A DNA stretch of 64,000 nucleotides from Amaurobius ferox (GCA_951213105.1 OX578142.1:114697065-114761064); one strand, 5' to 3'; positions 25,202 to 36,082 are shown, numbered from the stretch's first letter. Notes: generated by a model from the letters alone, not told the origin. Numbers and translations are program-made.

Positions 25202-25294
25202 CATTAGAGCAGCGATTCCCAACCTTTATGTTTGGAGGAATCCTTGAAATACTCCCCCCGGGCAGAACTCTGGTTAGGAATCACTGCATTAGAG
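25202..25294. mobile_element. hAT-type MITE, 77 bp, with intact 8-bp target duplication
   Basis: The element at 25210-25286 begins CAGCGATTCCCAACC and ends in GGTTAGGAATCACTG, the reverse complement of CAGTGATTCCTAACC. It is flanked on both sides by the identical octamer CATTAGAG (25202-25209 and 25287-25294). CAGNGRTTCCCAACC termini with 8-bp duplications are the hallmark of hAT elements. At 77 bp it is an internally deleted, non-autonomous copy and must have relied on a transposase from elsewhere. Confidence 0.9.
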
Positions 25295-27330
25295 ACTGTT
25301 GTTGGAGAGAAGGGTTATAATTTTTATTTTGAAAGTTTTAGATATTTGAAATACGAGTATTAGAGACTTTATTTTGTGCTTTACGTTTAATCGTATGATT
25401 AAGATATATCTGTGGTCTGGAGCAAAACGTATTATTATTTTTTAACAAAATTGTCCTAAGAAATCTATTCAGTATGCAATCGTATATCGTTTAATAATAA
25501 TAAAAAAAAAATCCGATTCAATGCCTAACCACTGAGCTCCGTCCTACCTTACAAGATAGCCGTCAGTGCATGACAGTATCAAAATACAGAATGTTAACTA
25601 CTTTGTGCAATAAATGCCATTGTTGACATTCTTAAAATTTTTAAAAATATTTTAGAACAAGAACGGGAAATGGTTATGCTATTAGCAAAAGAAATGAAAA
25701 TTACTATCTATGGAATGAAACGATAACGGTCAGTGGTAGGTAGGAGATAGCCAAGGTTAATGGAACATTAACTACGGACCAAGTCTATCTACGGACGGAT
25801 GTTGGGAGATAGTATCATGCTTTATGTATGTTTTTTATCGTTTTCAGACAGCTGAAGTAAATATATATATAGTGACTGCTATCCAAAATAGATAAAAATA
25901 TTTTGTTTGTAATAAGGATTTTCTTACTGTTGTTGCATGTAGTTTTGCTAATTTTCGAATGTATCTATAACATTTTTACAAATAACTCTAGTTTGCATTA
26001 TTTGTGAAAAAATAAATTATACATGAAATTCGCAATATAAATTTTATCTTATTATAAATTTTAAAATAATTTGCGATTTTCTCAATTCAATAAAAATTGA
26101 CATTGGCATTTACACCAAGTAACAGATATTGTTTGAACCTGTTTTTGAAAAGCCTTTCTTCTCCCTTCCGTAAAACCAATTAATTCATCGTGATATCATT
26201 AGATCTCGAATTTTTGCAATTTGATTTTATCTTCATCATACGTCTGATTAAAAAATGCTAAAAAGTGGAGAGCATTGATGAAAAGCATTGATCAATATCT
26301 TCCCATCTCATAGTTTCACTAGCAACTTTTTTACAGACAGATTCTATTTCATTTTAACTCGCATGAAAAAAAATAGGTCGTTGCCTGTGGACAAAATCTT
26401 AAACGATGAAAAGCCTTTACTTCATAGCTGTTTGGCGAAGAACGCGATATCACAAATGGTTGCTTGTGACCTTCGCAGTAGTGGGCGTCGGTGGTTTGTT
26501 CTAAAACAAAAGACCGAAAGTTCAATAAAAGCACGTTTAAGAACATAGGCGTTGGATTGGTATTGAACTAGGGAGAGGCCGTTTTCATCACCTTTAAAGG
26601 GTGAGGTGCGCAGAAGGGATTCATTAGTGTTCTGAAAGAGTACAATGGAGTTTATATTGATAAGTTAATGTGTTAATGAGTATATATATACTTTCATTCA
26701 TTGAGCAAGTTCCTGTTCACGTTTACAAACCATTGTGTAGGATGCAGGGTTTACAAAGGCGTGCTTCAGTTTCGAGATTTTAGGGGGAAAGTAAAAAAAA
26801 AAAATTCTGCCGTCAACTTGATTTTCATAGTTATCAAACTTCGATATTGTTGGAAAAAGTTGCCCAAATTAGAGTTGTTTACGGCTGTATCTCGCTGAAA
26901 ATAATGTGACTTATTGCTGCCATAGATGAAATGCCGAATTTAAGGGAAATCACGATGTTCTTTCTAGAGATATCTCGCTCATTGTGGAAAAGAAAAATTT
27001 CTAATATCTCCTGATAAGCTCTCAAACATTACCCTCAATTAATTTCCGGTTAAAAGTATGTATATCACTCATTTGATAATAGTGGGATATTTAATTTTAA
27101 TTATTTTTCCCGGTAGAGACTTGGTACCGTTTTAAAATGTACCAAATCAGTAAATGAAATTGTACATTTTTTCAACCCTATCTTTCTACTGTGCAGGGAA
27201 AATTCATCCATGATGTAAATTGTGAAAATATCTTAATATTTATTGTGTAGATGCTTTCATTTTAATTGTAACAAATTGTAGAATATATTGTTTGAAAGAA
27301 AGCAAAATTGAATAAAAAACATAATTTCCA
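25295..27330. other. AT-rich intronic stretch, one doubtful frame
   Basis: A frame at about 26288-26548 (ending SSIKARLRT) has somewhat protein-like composition but no clear splice sites or domain, and a minus-strand frame overlaps it. I do not call it a gene. A plain (AT)4 run lies near 25861. Nothing else is visible. Confidence 0.4.
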
Positions 27331-27868
27331 ATTTATATGAAAATCAGTAGTTATTAGATGCCATTACCATTAATTAAAACTATTAAATGTGTGGCTGAAT
27401 GTTCACCCAGAGTAGTAGTAGCGTTTGAATAATATGAGTAACAAGATGGAGTTAATACCAACGTAATAATTTATATGAAAATCAGTAGTTATTAGATGCC
27501 ATTACCATTAATTAAAACTATTAAATGTGTGGCTGAATGTTCACCCAGAGTAGTAGTAGCGTTTGAATAATATGAGTAACAAGATGGAGTTAATACCAAC
27601 GCAATAATTTATATGAAAATCAGTAGTTATTAGATGCCATTACCATTAATTAAAACTATTAAATGTGTGGCTGAATGTTCACCCAGAGTAGTAGTAGCGT
27701 TTGAATAATATGAGTAACAAGATGGAGTTAATACCAACGCAATAATTTATATGAAAATCAGTAGTTATTAGATGCCATTACCATTAATTAAAACTATTAA
27801 ATGTGTGGCTGAATGTTCACCCAGAGTAGTAGTAGCGTTTGAATAATATGAGTAACAAGATAGAGTTA
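27331..27868. repeat. Tandem array, four near-identical copies of a 138-bp unit
   Basis: Copies start ATTTATATGAAAATCAGTAG at 27331, 27469, 27607 and 27745, exactly 138 bp apart. Only a handful of differences are visible (for example ACGTAATAA against ACGCAATAA at the junctions), so the array is very young. The unit contains GAGTAGTAGTAGCG and has no long frame. It is unrelated to the 179-bp array in the same intron. Confidence 0.97.
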
Positions 27869-28606
27869 AAACTACCAACTCAATGTAATTTCAAATAATA
27901 ATCCATTTCATGCCTTATTTTGTGCAATAACAATTATTTAAAGAAATATTCTGCATCTATAGTGAAATACATGCGCTGCCACATCATATTTTTATAGCTT
28001 GAAAATTTTAACGTCACCAAAAGTTTCACCATATGCATTCACATATTTTTATGAAATATAAAATAATTTCCCATTGACTATGCTCCCAGAATATATTTAT
28101 ATCTATATGCTTGGAAAGAAATAAAAGTACTTTTTGAGAGAAAACTAGCTTTGATTTTTTTATCCCTAAAAATACGAATAATCCTGTCCAGGTAATCTAC
28201 TTTTCAGCATTATCCGGAAATGTTCCGACTGCTTTTGATCCTCTGAGCGTGCTCGTTACGTTATATACTGCAAGTAATGACGGGGGCCTAAAGTTTATCC
28301 AATAGTTATTTTGTCAAGCAGAAATAAAATATATTTTGAACTGTTTTTTAAGAAGTCAGAAATGCATTTGCATGAGGCAGAGAAAGTGGAAAATTCAAGA
28401 GAAAGTGGATTAGGGATTATAATCTCTTTTCAAAGATAAAACGGGATCTCTATGCGAAACAACTAAACTGAAAATGCATTTCTATATATTTTAATGATTT
28501 TTTTTTATTTTAAATCACAAGCAAGATTTTTCAGGCAATTTTTTGTACTATTATATGGATATTCAAAATCGATAAATAGATGAATGGACTAAAAGAAGAA
28601 CTCATA
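27869..28606. other. AT-rich intronic stretch, nothing recognised
   Basis: No repeat edge, RNA gene or exon seen. Confidence 0.45.
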
Positions 28607-28677
28607 TTCCAGTCGGGATTTGAACCAGAAATATTCGTCTGGCTAGCCCATACTCTATCTATTGAGATATTGGGACG
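28607..28677 (-). repeat. tRNA-like sequence, minus strand
   Basis: The reverse complement reads TCGTCCCAATATCTCAATAG, then an AGAG, and later CTGGTTCAAATCCCG, a good B box. The start resembles TCGTCCCAGTAGCTCAA at 23924, so it is probably the same tRNA-derived family. Acceptor pairing is poor, so it is not a functional tRNA. Confidence 0.55.
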
Positions 28678-28744
28678 ATATTCTTTTCTTATAACTCTCT
28701 ATATTTAAAAAAAATGTAGCTGACGTGCGCTGTTCGACAAATTT

Positions 28745-29215
28745 CTCATTTGACGAGATTCTTTGCTTCGTACCGTAAAAACTATTGCAAAAGGAAAAAA
28801 AGTATGAAATTTGGTACACTTGTAGTGCTTTGGGGAATACGCTGAAATAAACTGTTTTTTAATATATATTGGTAGTTTAAGACATATTTAATGTCAAAGA
28901 CAAAATATTTGAGCTACGAGGTCGCGTCCTGGATAGACTAATAATTACAAGACCACGAATTTTTGCAGACAGGGACCTACATGGGTGGATTTTTGCAGAA
29001 CGGAACTCCCTTTTTTTAATTTCGATACAGTTCTTGAGATAATTTACTTTTTATGCACCTCTGAAGTGACCTTTTTTTTTCATATCGGCACGTCTAGCAA
29101 TTTCTCTGTCTCGTACCGTAAAAACTATAGCATACAAAAATATGAAATGTGGTACATTTATAGAGAAATAAGAGGGTAACGATGAAATAAACCGTTTACC
29201 TATTTAAACTTTAGT
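28745..29215. repeat. Two copies of a ~120-bp module, ~350 bp apart
   Basis: CGTACCGTAAAAACTAT-GCA, TATGAAATTTGGTACACTT/TATGAAATGTGGTACATTT, GAATACGCTGAAATAAACTGTTT/GTAACGATGAAATAAACCGTTT occur in the same order at about 28769-28860 and 29112-29200. This is a dispersed repeat with internal duplication. Confidence 0.6.
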
Positions 29216-30770
29216 ATGGCGTGAAATAGCTCGCAAGGCGAGCTCATGATCAAGGAATTCAGTTTTTGGATTCCTTGGGCTAAGGAAAATCCCTGCTTTT
29301 CCCTACTGCAGAAAATAGGCAGGGATATAAAAGAGATTTTTGAAAGTAGAATTTTTAGGAAATATAGATAGGCCTCCCGAAGGGAGTTGCGCGAGCAGGG
29401 GGCGCGCTCCCAAGACCTCGAAGGGAATACAAAATGCATATAATTTTATATTGACTGTCCTCAGTATTATCTTTATAATATTACTATATGCTTTAAAATA
29501 CGAAATACATCTAATTTTATATCGAGTTTAGATTCTCTAAATCGAACGCTTTTAACATATATTATTTTATTTATACATTACTTTGTGTGATGCAGACTAC
29601 TTAGGTAGATTTTATACACGTAGTTTCTGCTGAAAACGATATTGCGTTGTAAGTGTAAATGAATGCGAAAACTAGGCTGCTACATTTCATTCTCGCAATT
29701 AGTGCAACCTGCTGTCACACAAAGCAAGTTTAGTTGACATAATAGAAATTATAGTTTAATTTTAAAGCAGCGATTTGAGGTTAACCACACTCCAAGATTA
29801 TAAATAGTATCTAATAATTAAACCTTGCATTTGAAACATCATACACTCAACCATTTACGAATTCTGGCTACCATGATTAATCATGCTCTCTATGAAGTGC
29901 AAAAGAATGAAGCCTCTAATTTTCTGAGCTTTTTTTCTCATCATTGAAAGCTAGAAAAAAGATGGCAGCAATAGAAATTCTGATTTAGCGGTTGGCTCTA
30001 AATTAGGTTTTATCCAAGGACAGCTTCGTTGATTGCGCTATAGATGCTCAAGCTGTCTCAAAGGCATAAAAAATGCTTTTGCTTCTTTGTGCTTCAACAA
30101 GATTTGTTAACTTTTGTACATTTCGTTCTTCTCGTTGCCAGTTTTTTCGTTACATTTTGGCAATATTGGGTTCATACTGGTTTCTAATATTGACGAATTA
30201 TTTGCTGACCATTTATAGTTAGCATTGGCATGTCAATATATACCCAATATGTCGCTAGTACTGTTTGTCAATATATTCGAAATATAAGAAATATTTTCAA
30301 TATAACTCTAACACTGGTGCAATATTGTAATGCTAATATTAGCGGCTAATGTATCTTTAATATCGACGTTACATTGGAAATATTTCCTATCAAACGCCAA
30401 GCTATACAGTATTGGCCCGATAGCGGACCACTATTGGCATGTTACTTGGGAAACAACTGAATAGAGAGCAAACCTTCTAAAACAGAAGAACATGAGACGT
30501 TTGAACCAGAAAATACAAATAAAAAAAATTTAAGTAGAAAACAACTGAAAGTGAGAGAAAAATAATTAGTAAGAAACAGGAATAAAATGGAAAAGCAAAT
30601 ATGAAGAAACCAACTAGTTTCGGAGGCAATATAAGCTATCTTCTTCGAATAAAATCGCAATAAAATTTCCAATATTATGATCTTTTAATATTTATTTCTG
30701 AAGAAGAGAATTTAAATCTTTATTATAACATGTTCCGTTTTCCCATTTTTTTTCAAATAGAAATATTAAT
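29216..30770. other. Intronic stretch with a GC-richer patch
   Basis: 29220-29430 is GC-richer than its surroundings (CCTCCCGAAGGGAG, CAGGGGGCGCGC) but shows no supported exon. At 30150-30440 the sequence is dense in CAATATTGG / CAATATA motifs, as in some old inverted-repeat elements, but I could not align two ends. Confidence 0.4.
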
Positions 30771-30774
30771 TGCA

Positions 30775-30892
30775 ACTTATATTACTACACTTGTTATTTA
30801 TTGTTCCAAATACTTATATTACTACACTTGTGATTTATTATTCCAAATATTTATATTACTACACTTGTGATTTATTATTCCAAATACTTATA
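30775..30892. repeat. 37-bp minisatellite, just over three copies
   Basis: ACTTATATTACTACACTTGT begins at 30775, 30812 and, as ATTTATATT, at 30849, with another partial start at 30886. The period is 37 bp. Confidence 0.93.
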
Positions 30893-30939
30893 TATAATTC
30901 ACCTTTATATATACGTTTCCCACATAAGCATACCAGTGC

Positions 30940-31540
30940 TTCGGATTACGATTTGTATCTATGTTACGGCGTGATTTTGAGCACGAGGCTAAGATAGTGT
31001 AATACCCCGTCCGACTATTACATTTTAATTCAAACTGTCTGTTAAGTGTCGGCTTCTCATAGCAGATTGGAATCTCCAAACGCACCATTGCCCTCCCATT
31101 TCTCACGTCGTGCTATCTCTTACCCAGAAAATGTACCGTTTCACGTAAGCCCTGACGTATTTCTCCCGCTTATCTTAGACTGAATGCAATCGCAGTACAC
31201 CCACATCGAGCGCCTCATGCCATTCATTTGCTGCAATCCGAAGATCTACCCAGCAACACTGATAACTCCGGCCACAATTCCGAAACCATCCTTTATCGCC
31301 TGAGACCAAGTAACCGAATTGGATTCAGAGTAGGTGTAGATCGCGTGCCGAAGGAGACCACGATTTAAGCGGAGTGCCTCATCCGTGGGGTCGGTTTTGA
31401 TTGGGCGTGGTCCCCAAAAGGAACTACGGCCAGGCGCCCCTCCACTACCGCCCCTGGAGTCGATAGTTGGCACGCACTTTCCTACGTTATCGGGACAAAT
31501 ATTGAGAGGAATGTTTGAATGGAACATAATATTAGTTAAG
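30940..31540. other. GC-rich block of unknown nature
   Basis: About 600 bases of markedly higher GC than the flanks, with open frames on both strands at 31246-31603. The minus-strand frame (93 codons, ending in GVISVAG) lacks recognisable domains and clean splice sites. It could be a decayed transposable element gene or an unrecognised exon of a minus-strand gene. I leave it uncalled. Confidence 0.4.
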
Positions 31541-31869
31541 TGGGCTATTTTGGGAACATTCCGATGTGGAAAAAACTATCGTGTCGAAGAGAAATATCAA
31601 TGACGGATATCTGTCAGTTATGTGTTCGATTAAATTTTAAATCAGGTAACAAGAGCTTGAATAAATAACAACGCACGCCATATTTATTGATATAAAAGGA
31701 TTCGTTTCGTAAAGTATTCATTCTGATGATTTGGAAAACAAGCATTTACAGATTCTAATATACGGGGAACAACGATTGTTCCGTGATAAGGGTGACGATG
31801 GGATTCTGATTATTTCGTGATACGAATGGGATTTGGTACTTCGGTGATAATTTAAACGAAGTTGTAAAA

Positions 31870-31970
31870 AATTTGTAATCCTAGCTGGACCTCGAAACGC
31901 GAATCTTATTGGACATTCGGCGATCTTTTAATTGAGCTACTGGGGCGGAATTGCAAGTTCTTATTGTCAA
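31870..31970 (-). repeat. tRNA-like sequence, minus strand, same family as 23926
   Basis: The reverse complement has AATAAGAACTTGCAATTCCG followed by CCCCAGTAGCTCAA, nearly identical to the segment before and within the tRNA-like copy at 23926. Further on it has GTTTCGAGGTCC, a weakened B box. Similarity also extends upstream of the tRNA-like part, so the repeat is larger than its tRNA portion. Confidence 0.55.
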
Positions 31971-32965
31971 AGTGCATTCTTTACCCTTTAATGTCAGATT
32001 GACGTGCAACTTGGCAATCTAACTGGCCACCTTTTGCTATATTTACCTTAGGTTAGCTTGCTGATGCTATCATCATCTAATCAGAGTTGATTGGATTCTA
32101 TATATTTATAAGTGACTTGCCCTCTGAAATTGTTTATTTTTATCGAAATTATTTGTAAAGGTCTGGTTCTGTGGGGGTACTCACTCCACAAGGATTTCAA
32201 GAGTCATAACTGTCCAAGCCATATAAACATATATTTAATAACTAAACTATATCTACCACTTCATATCCACAATTTGATCTTTGACGCCTTCCGCTTAAAT
32301 TTTGATCTCCGCCGTGATCCTGGCTGCTCTTATAGATTGAATGCGGTGGCAGAGTGACACAACACTTTTGAAATATACAATATGTATTAACCTATCGTAA
32401 TGGGCGCCAAGTATTATCACAAGAATACTCATGCGCTGTACTTTTTACAACGAATACAAAGCCCTGCATTATTGACCGTATTTACATGTTATTTATATTT
32501 CCACTTAATGTAAGCCATTTTTGTTTAGTTTCGTTAATGTTACCTATTTTCTTTGCATATAAAACACAACACATGCTTTAAACAACAGAACTAAACACTA
32601 CTTCCAAGATAAAGACGTGAAGTGAATGCTACAAATAGAATCCGTATATTAACGCTAATACAAAGCAAATACTTAATAACCACTTTTAAATAATTAAATA
32701 TTGAAAAATGATGTCCATTTACTTTCAAATACGTAGATGTTCACTAATTGAGCAAATCGAAATACTGATGATAGTCAGGATTTGTAAGTGGGGCTTGCAT
32801 GAACGAATAGTAGTATTAATCTATGCCCTTTTGCAGCATGAATTTAATTTTACAAAGAAACGTATGTGAATGCTGTACTTTTTACAACAGCGAGCGTTAC
32901 GAAAGGTTAAACTATAATAAATCGCATTGTTTCAGAAAGTGAAATAATTAATATGCGTCATTATA
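31971..32965. other. AT-rich intronic stretch, nothing recognised
   Basis: A short phrase, TGCTGTACTTTTTACAACG, appears at about 32435 and again at 32871 as TGCTGTACTTTTTACAACA. No gene seen. Confidence 0.4.
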
Positions 32966-33251
32966 CCTACACACTAAAAAATAGGGGTAAAAAGATACAA
33001 AAGACCGGATTTGCTACCACTAGAATGACACTTTAAAAACAGGTCAACTTCCAGTTATACACTTAAAAAGGTAACTATAGCTATGAATGTGTTATTTTAT
33101 TTATTTATATGAGAATTGCTCAGAATCATTTGTATATTTTATTGTACGATGAAAGGACCGTTTTAAACAGGTCATTTTACACACCTGTTTGTCTGCTACT
33201 CACTTACTTACCTAAGTGTTCTTTAAAAGGGACATTTTGCAAGTAAACAAG

Positions 33252-33637
33252 CGTTGTTGTTGAGACCCAGACCGTCCGACCTACCAGAAAGGTGTAAGGT
33301 AACCGTTTGGACGGCCAGGAAGTTCCACCCAATTTAGACCGGAACCCAGTGGGGGGAGGCATCCACAGGGACCGTGCCCTCCTTCCCCTACCACCAACCT
33401 CTCGGAAGGCCTTACGGACCCACATATTTAACGTGATCGTACTCCGTATGAACACGACGGCAGTTGTGGCAGCGTGCAAATCCAGCGCGCAAACCACCGG
33501 GCTACCGCGCCCGAAATGTGCCAACAGCACGCGGTGTTCCCAGGTGGTCACCCACCCAAGTACTAACCGCGCCCGATGCTGCTTGACTTAGGTGATCTAA
33601 CGAGAACCGTTTTTTTCAGCACGGTAGGGCCGTTGGC
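33252..33637 (-). mobile_element. 5S rRNA-derived SINE, copy A
   Basis: Reading the minus strand from 33637, the first 118 bases (to 33520) are 5S rRNA-like: GCCAACGGCCCTACCGTGCT, then GGTTCTCGTTAGATCACC, GGTTAGTACTTGGGTGG and CACCGCGTGCTGTTGGC. This keeps the internal control region used by TFIIIA/Pol III. A body follows (GGGTCCGTAAGGCCTTCCGA, CTGGGTTCCGGTCTAAATTG, GGTCGGACGGTCTGGG) and the tail is CAACAACAACG. The body recurs behind a tRNA head at 49230-49542. It sits between GTAAACAAG copies. Confidence 0.85.
33520..33637 (-). rRNA. 5S rRNA-like head of SINE copy A
   Basis: Full-length (118 bases) similarity to arthropod 5S rRNA, with complementary ends GCCAACGGC and GCTGTTGGC. Internal changes (for example an A run in place of GAATACAT and ATCACCTAAG in helix regions) and direct fusion to a SINE body argue against a functional ribosomal gene. 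It acts as the Pol III promoter part of the retroelement. Confidence 0.8.
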
Positions 33638-33650
33638 TCAGGTAAACAAG

Positions 33651-34036
33651 GGTTGTTGTTGTTGAGACCCAGACCGTCCGACCTACCAGAAAGGTGTAAG
33701 GTAACTGTATGGACGGCCGGGAAGTGCCACCCAATTTAGACCGGAACCCAGGGGGGGAGGCATCCACAGGGACCGTACCCTCCTTCCCCTACCACCATCC
33801 TCTCGGAAGGACTTACGGACCCACATGTTTAACGTGATCGTACTCCGCATGAACACGGCGGCATTTGTGGTAGCGTGCAAATCTAGCTCGCAAACCACGG
33901 GGATACCGCACCCGAGATGGCCAACAGCACGCGGTGTTCCGAGGTGGTCACCCACCAAGTACTAACTGCGCCCGATGCTGCTTGACTTCGGTGATCTAAC
34001 GAGAACCGGTGTTTTCAGCACGGTACGGCCGTTGGC
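33651..34036 (-). mobile_element. 5S rRNA-derived SINE, copy B
   Basis: Same organisation as copy A, directly upstream of it in transcription sense. The 5S-like head is at 33920-34036 (start GCCAACGGCCGTACCGTGCT), then the same body and a CAACAACAACAAC tail. It differs from copy A at scattered sites and small indels, so the two are not a sequencing duplicate. GTAAACAAG lies before, between and after the two copies (33243-33251, 33642-33650, 34041-34049). Confidence 0.85.
33920..34036 (-). rRNA. 5S rRNA-like head of SINE copy B
   Basis: 117 bases matching arthropod 5S rRNA along the full length, with ATCACCGAAGTCAAGCAGC closer to the canonical sequence than in copy A. It is attached to a SINE body, so it is a 5S-derived retroelement head and not a ribosomal gene. 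Confidence 0.8.
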
Positions 34037-34293
34037 CAAGGTAAACAAGAGTGTAAAATTAAACATTTCATGTTACCTATTTACCTGTTTAAAAACGATA
34101 TTTTCAGGTTAAAATAAAATATACGAATTATTCCATATAATTCTCATATAAATGAATAAAATTACACATTCACATAGATATATAGTTACCTTTTTAAGTG
34201 TGTAACTGGAAATTCATCCATTTCAAAGTGTCATTCTAATGGCAGCAAACCCAGTTTTTTGTGTGTTTTTACCCATAATTTTTATTGTGTAGG

Positions 34294-35869
34294 AAGGTAT
34301 CTGTTCTGATATTATGATTAGCTATAAATATTAAATTCAAGAATTTATAATTTTTATCCACAGAAATAATTAATCTCACTCCTAATTTGCTTTAATCAAT
34401 CAGCATCTTCAGAGAAGAAATTAATCTCACTCTTAATTTGCCTGAATTGGCTTAAATCAATCAGCATCTTCGGAGGAGATTACATTCTCTTCGTCTTCAT
34501 AATTCACTGTGCTCTGAAATTGTCTGAGCATTCTAATTATGATGAGAAAATATCGTCCTGTGCCTTGTAATACCCAATTCAGATCCCTCGGCTGTTAAAT
34601 TTGTAATGAAACATCACAAGAGTCATTTTATCTGAAACTATTCGTGAAGGCCATATCTTGAGGCTTTCTCTGGATACGATGACAGGAACTACACAACACT
34701 TATTGAGAAATAGATAACTCTTATTGAGGCCTGAGATAAGGAGAGATTCATGGGACTTTTTATCTGCCCGTGTTTATTACGCGTTCAATTAAAAGATATT
34801 AATCTATACAGATGTTTGTTTACAATTGGTTCACGTATTTCAATAAACTAATAAATGTTTCAGGTACAAAATAGTTTTTGTACTCATATGAGGGGTCAGA
34901 GTAAATCAGTAAGATAGCCTCTACTGAAAATGAACGCCAATGAGCAGGGGTTTAGTTGGTTATGCAATTTTCACTTCAATATCTCCTCGATCATTTTAGA
35001 TAATGCATAGAAATACTAGGAATTGGTATTAAATTTTTCAATTATTATGGCTAAAGTTACAGTATATTCGTATATATTAAATTTAATAAATATTTGAACT
35101 GATAAATAGAAAAAAAGTATAAAATAATTTTATTCTTGGATTTTCAAACATTTGACTTAGCCAAAAGTTATGTTTTAAAAATAATAATTTGTATGATTCT
35201 TCATACTTATTTTGACAGCAATTTTTTTACTGGTAAAAAGAAATGAAAATAGGTGCCAAACTGCAAATCGGCGGTTGAGAAATACTTTCTTAGACGGCAT
35301 TAACGGCGGCTTGTACTAGATGTTCGTGTTTATTCAAGCATGTAACTTAAATATTGCCCAGTTTTCTTTCAAAGACCTCTATGAATGTCATCATTCTCTG
35401 AAATATGGTCACATCTGGCTCTTTCTTAGTTGAATCTTCTTCCATAATAGAACATACATTTAGTCATTATATAACGCGTTTGATTCAGCTATATGTTTAG
35501 TTATTACAAATTTAACAGTGAAACATGAACTTACCCTAGTCTGTTTTGGAGAGTCTGTCTAAATATATATTTTTGTGAATATAGTCCGATAAACATTATG
35601 ATTACTATTTAAATAGTATAAAAATATAAATTCATCATAGTTTTTTTAAAATATGCCCAAACTTTTGCTACACGATGATTACAAAGCTTTGTATAAAACA
35701 AAAGCATTATTATTTTGTGTATATTTGACACCTCCTTATGACATCTTTTGTTATTCTTATTTTATTTTACACGAAGCCTTCTAATCGTTTTAGTTCCAAG
35801 TTTTATATTGTTTAGCAATGTGCGGCATTTAACGTCAAAAATAGTCATTTAAAATCAAACAGTGGCTCA
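34294..35869. other. AT-rich intronic stretch with a small local duplication
   Basis: TTAATCTCACTC(C/T)TAATTTGC..AATCAATCAGCATCTTC appears twice at about 34371-34413 and 34419-34472. No gene seen. Confidence 0.45.
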
Positions 35870-36060
35870 GTTAGGTTATCGGGGAGCTTCTGGAGGGTCT
35901 TAAAGACATTACTTCTCCCTTCGGGGAGAAATCTAAAATCCGGCTTCGTGAGTTTCTGTACTGGAGGGTCTGGTGAGACTTTTTGAAAAACACATATTTC
36001 CTCTGCCCCTGGGGTGGGAGAATCGAAATTCAGGATCAAAATCCTGTTAGACAATTATTG
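35870..36060. repeat. GGAGGGTCTGG-module repeat, copy 2
   Basis: Cores lie at about 35889 (TTCTGGAGGGTCTTAAAGAC) and 35969 (CTGGAGGGTCTGGTGAGACT), each followed by a C-run/G-run pair (CTTCGGGGAG, CCCCTGGGG) and AATC-AAA, as at 1-440. A 69-codon minus-strand frame crosses it and carries the same PDPP phrase as at the window start. Confidence 0.6.
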
Positions 36061-36082
36061 ATTTCAACAAAAAGTTTTTACT

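Larger units (their letters stand above)
32966..34293. mobile_element. Foldback-type DNA element with ~210-bp terminal inverted repeats
   Basis: 32966-33173 and 34082-34293 are inverted copies of each other. Both begin CCTACACA-(C)TAAAAA, continue GGGTAAAAA, CTAGAATGACACTTT/TTAGAATGACACTTT, TTCCAGTTA-ACACTTAAAA, AAGGTAACTATA, TTTATATGAGAATT and finish TTTAAACAGGT. Removing the nested SINE pair leaves an element of roughly 0.5 kb with almost no unique centre, as in MITEs or foldback elements. I could not identify a matching target duplication, so the superfamily is open. No transposase is present. Confidence 0.85.

Noticed and set aside
30150..30440. CAATATTGG-rich segment as an inverted-repeat element
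   Set aside because: The two ends align only over a few words, which is not enough to define termini.
33204..33958. Minus- and plus-strand open frames of 91-115 codons with protein-like composition
   Set aside because: They are translations of the SINE body and 5S-like head, and the nucleotide homology explains them fully.
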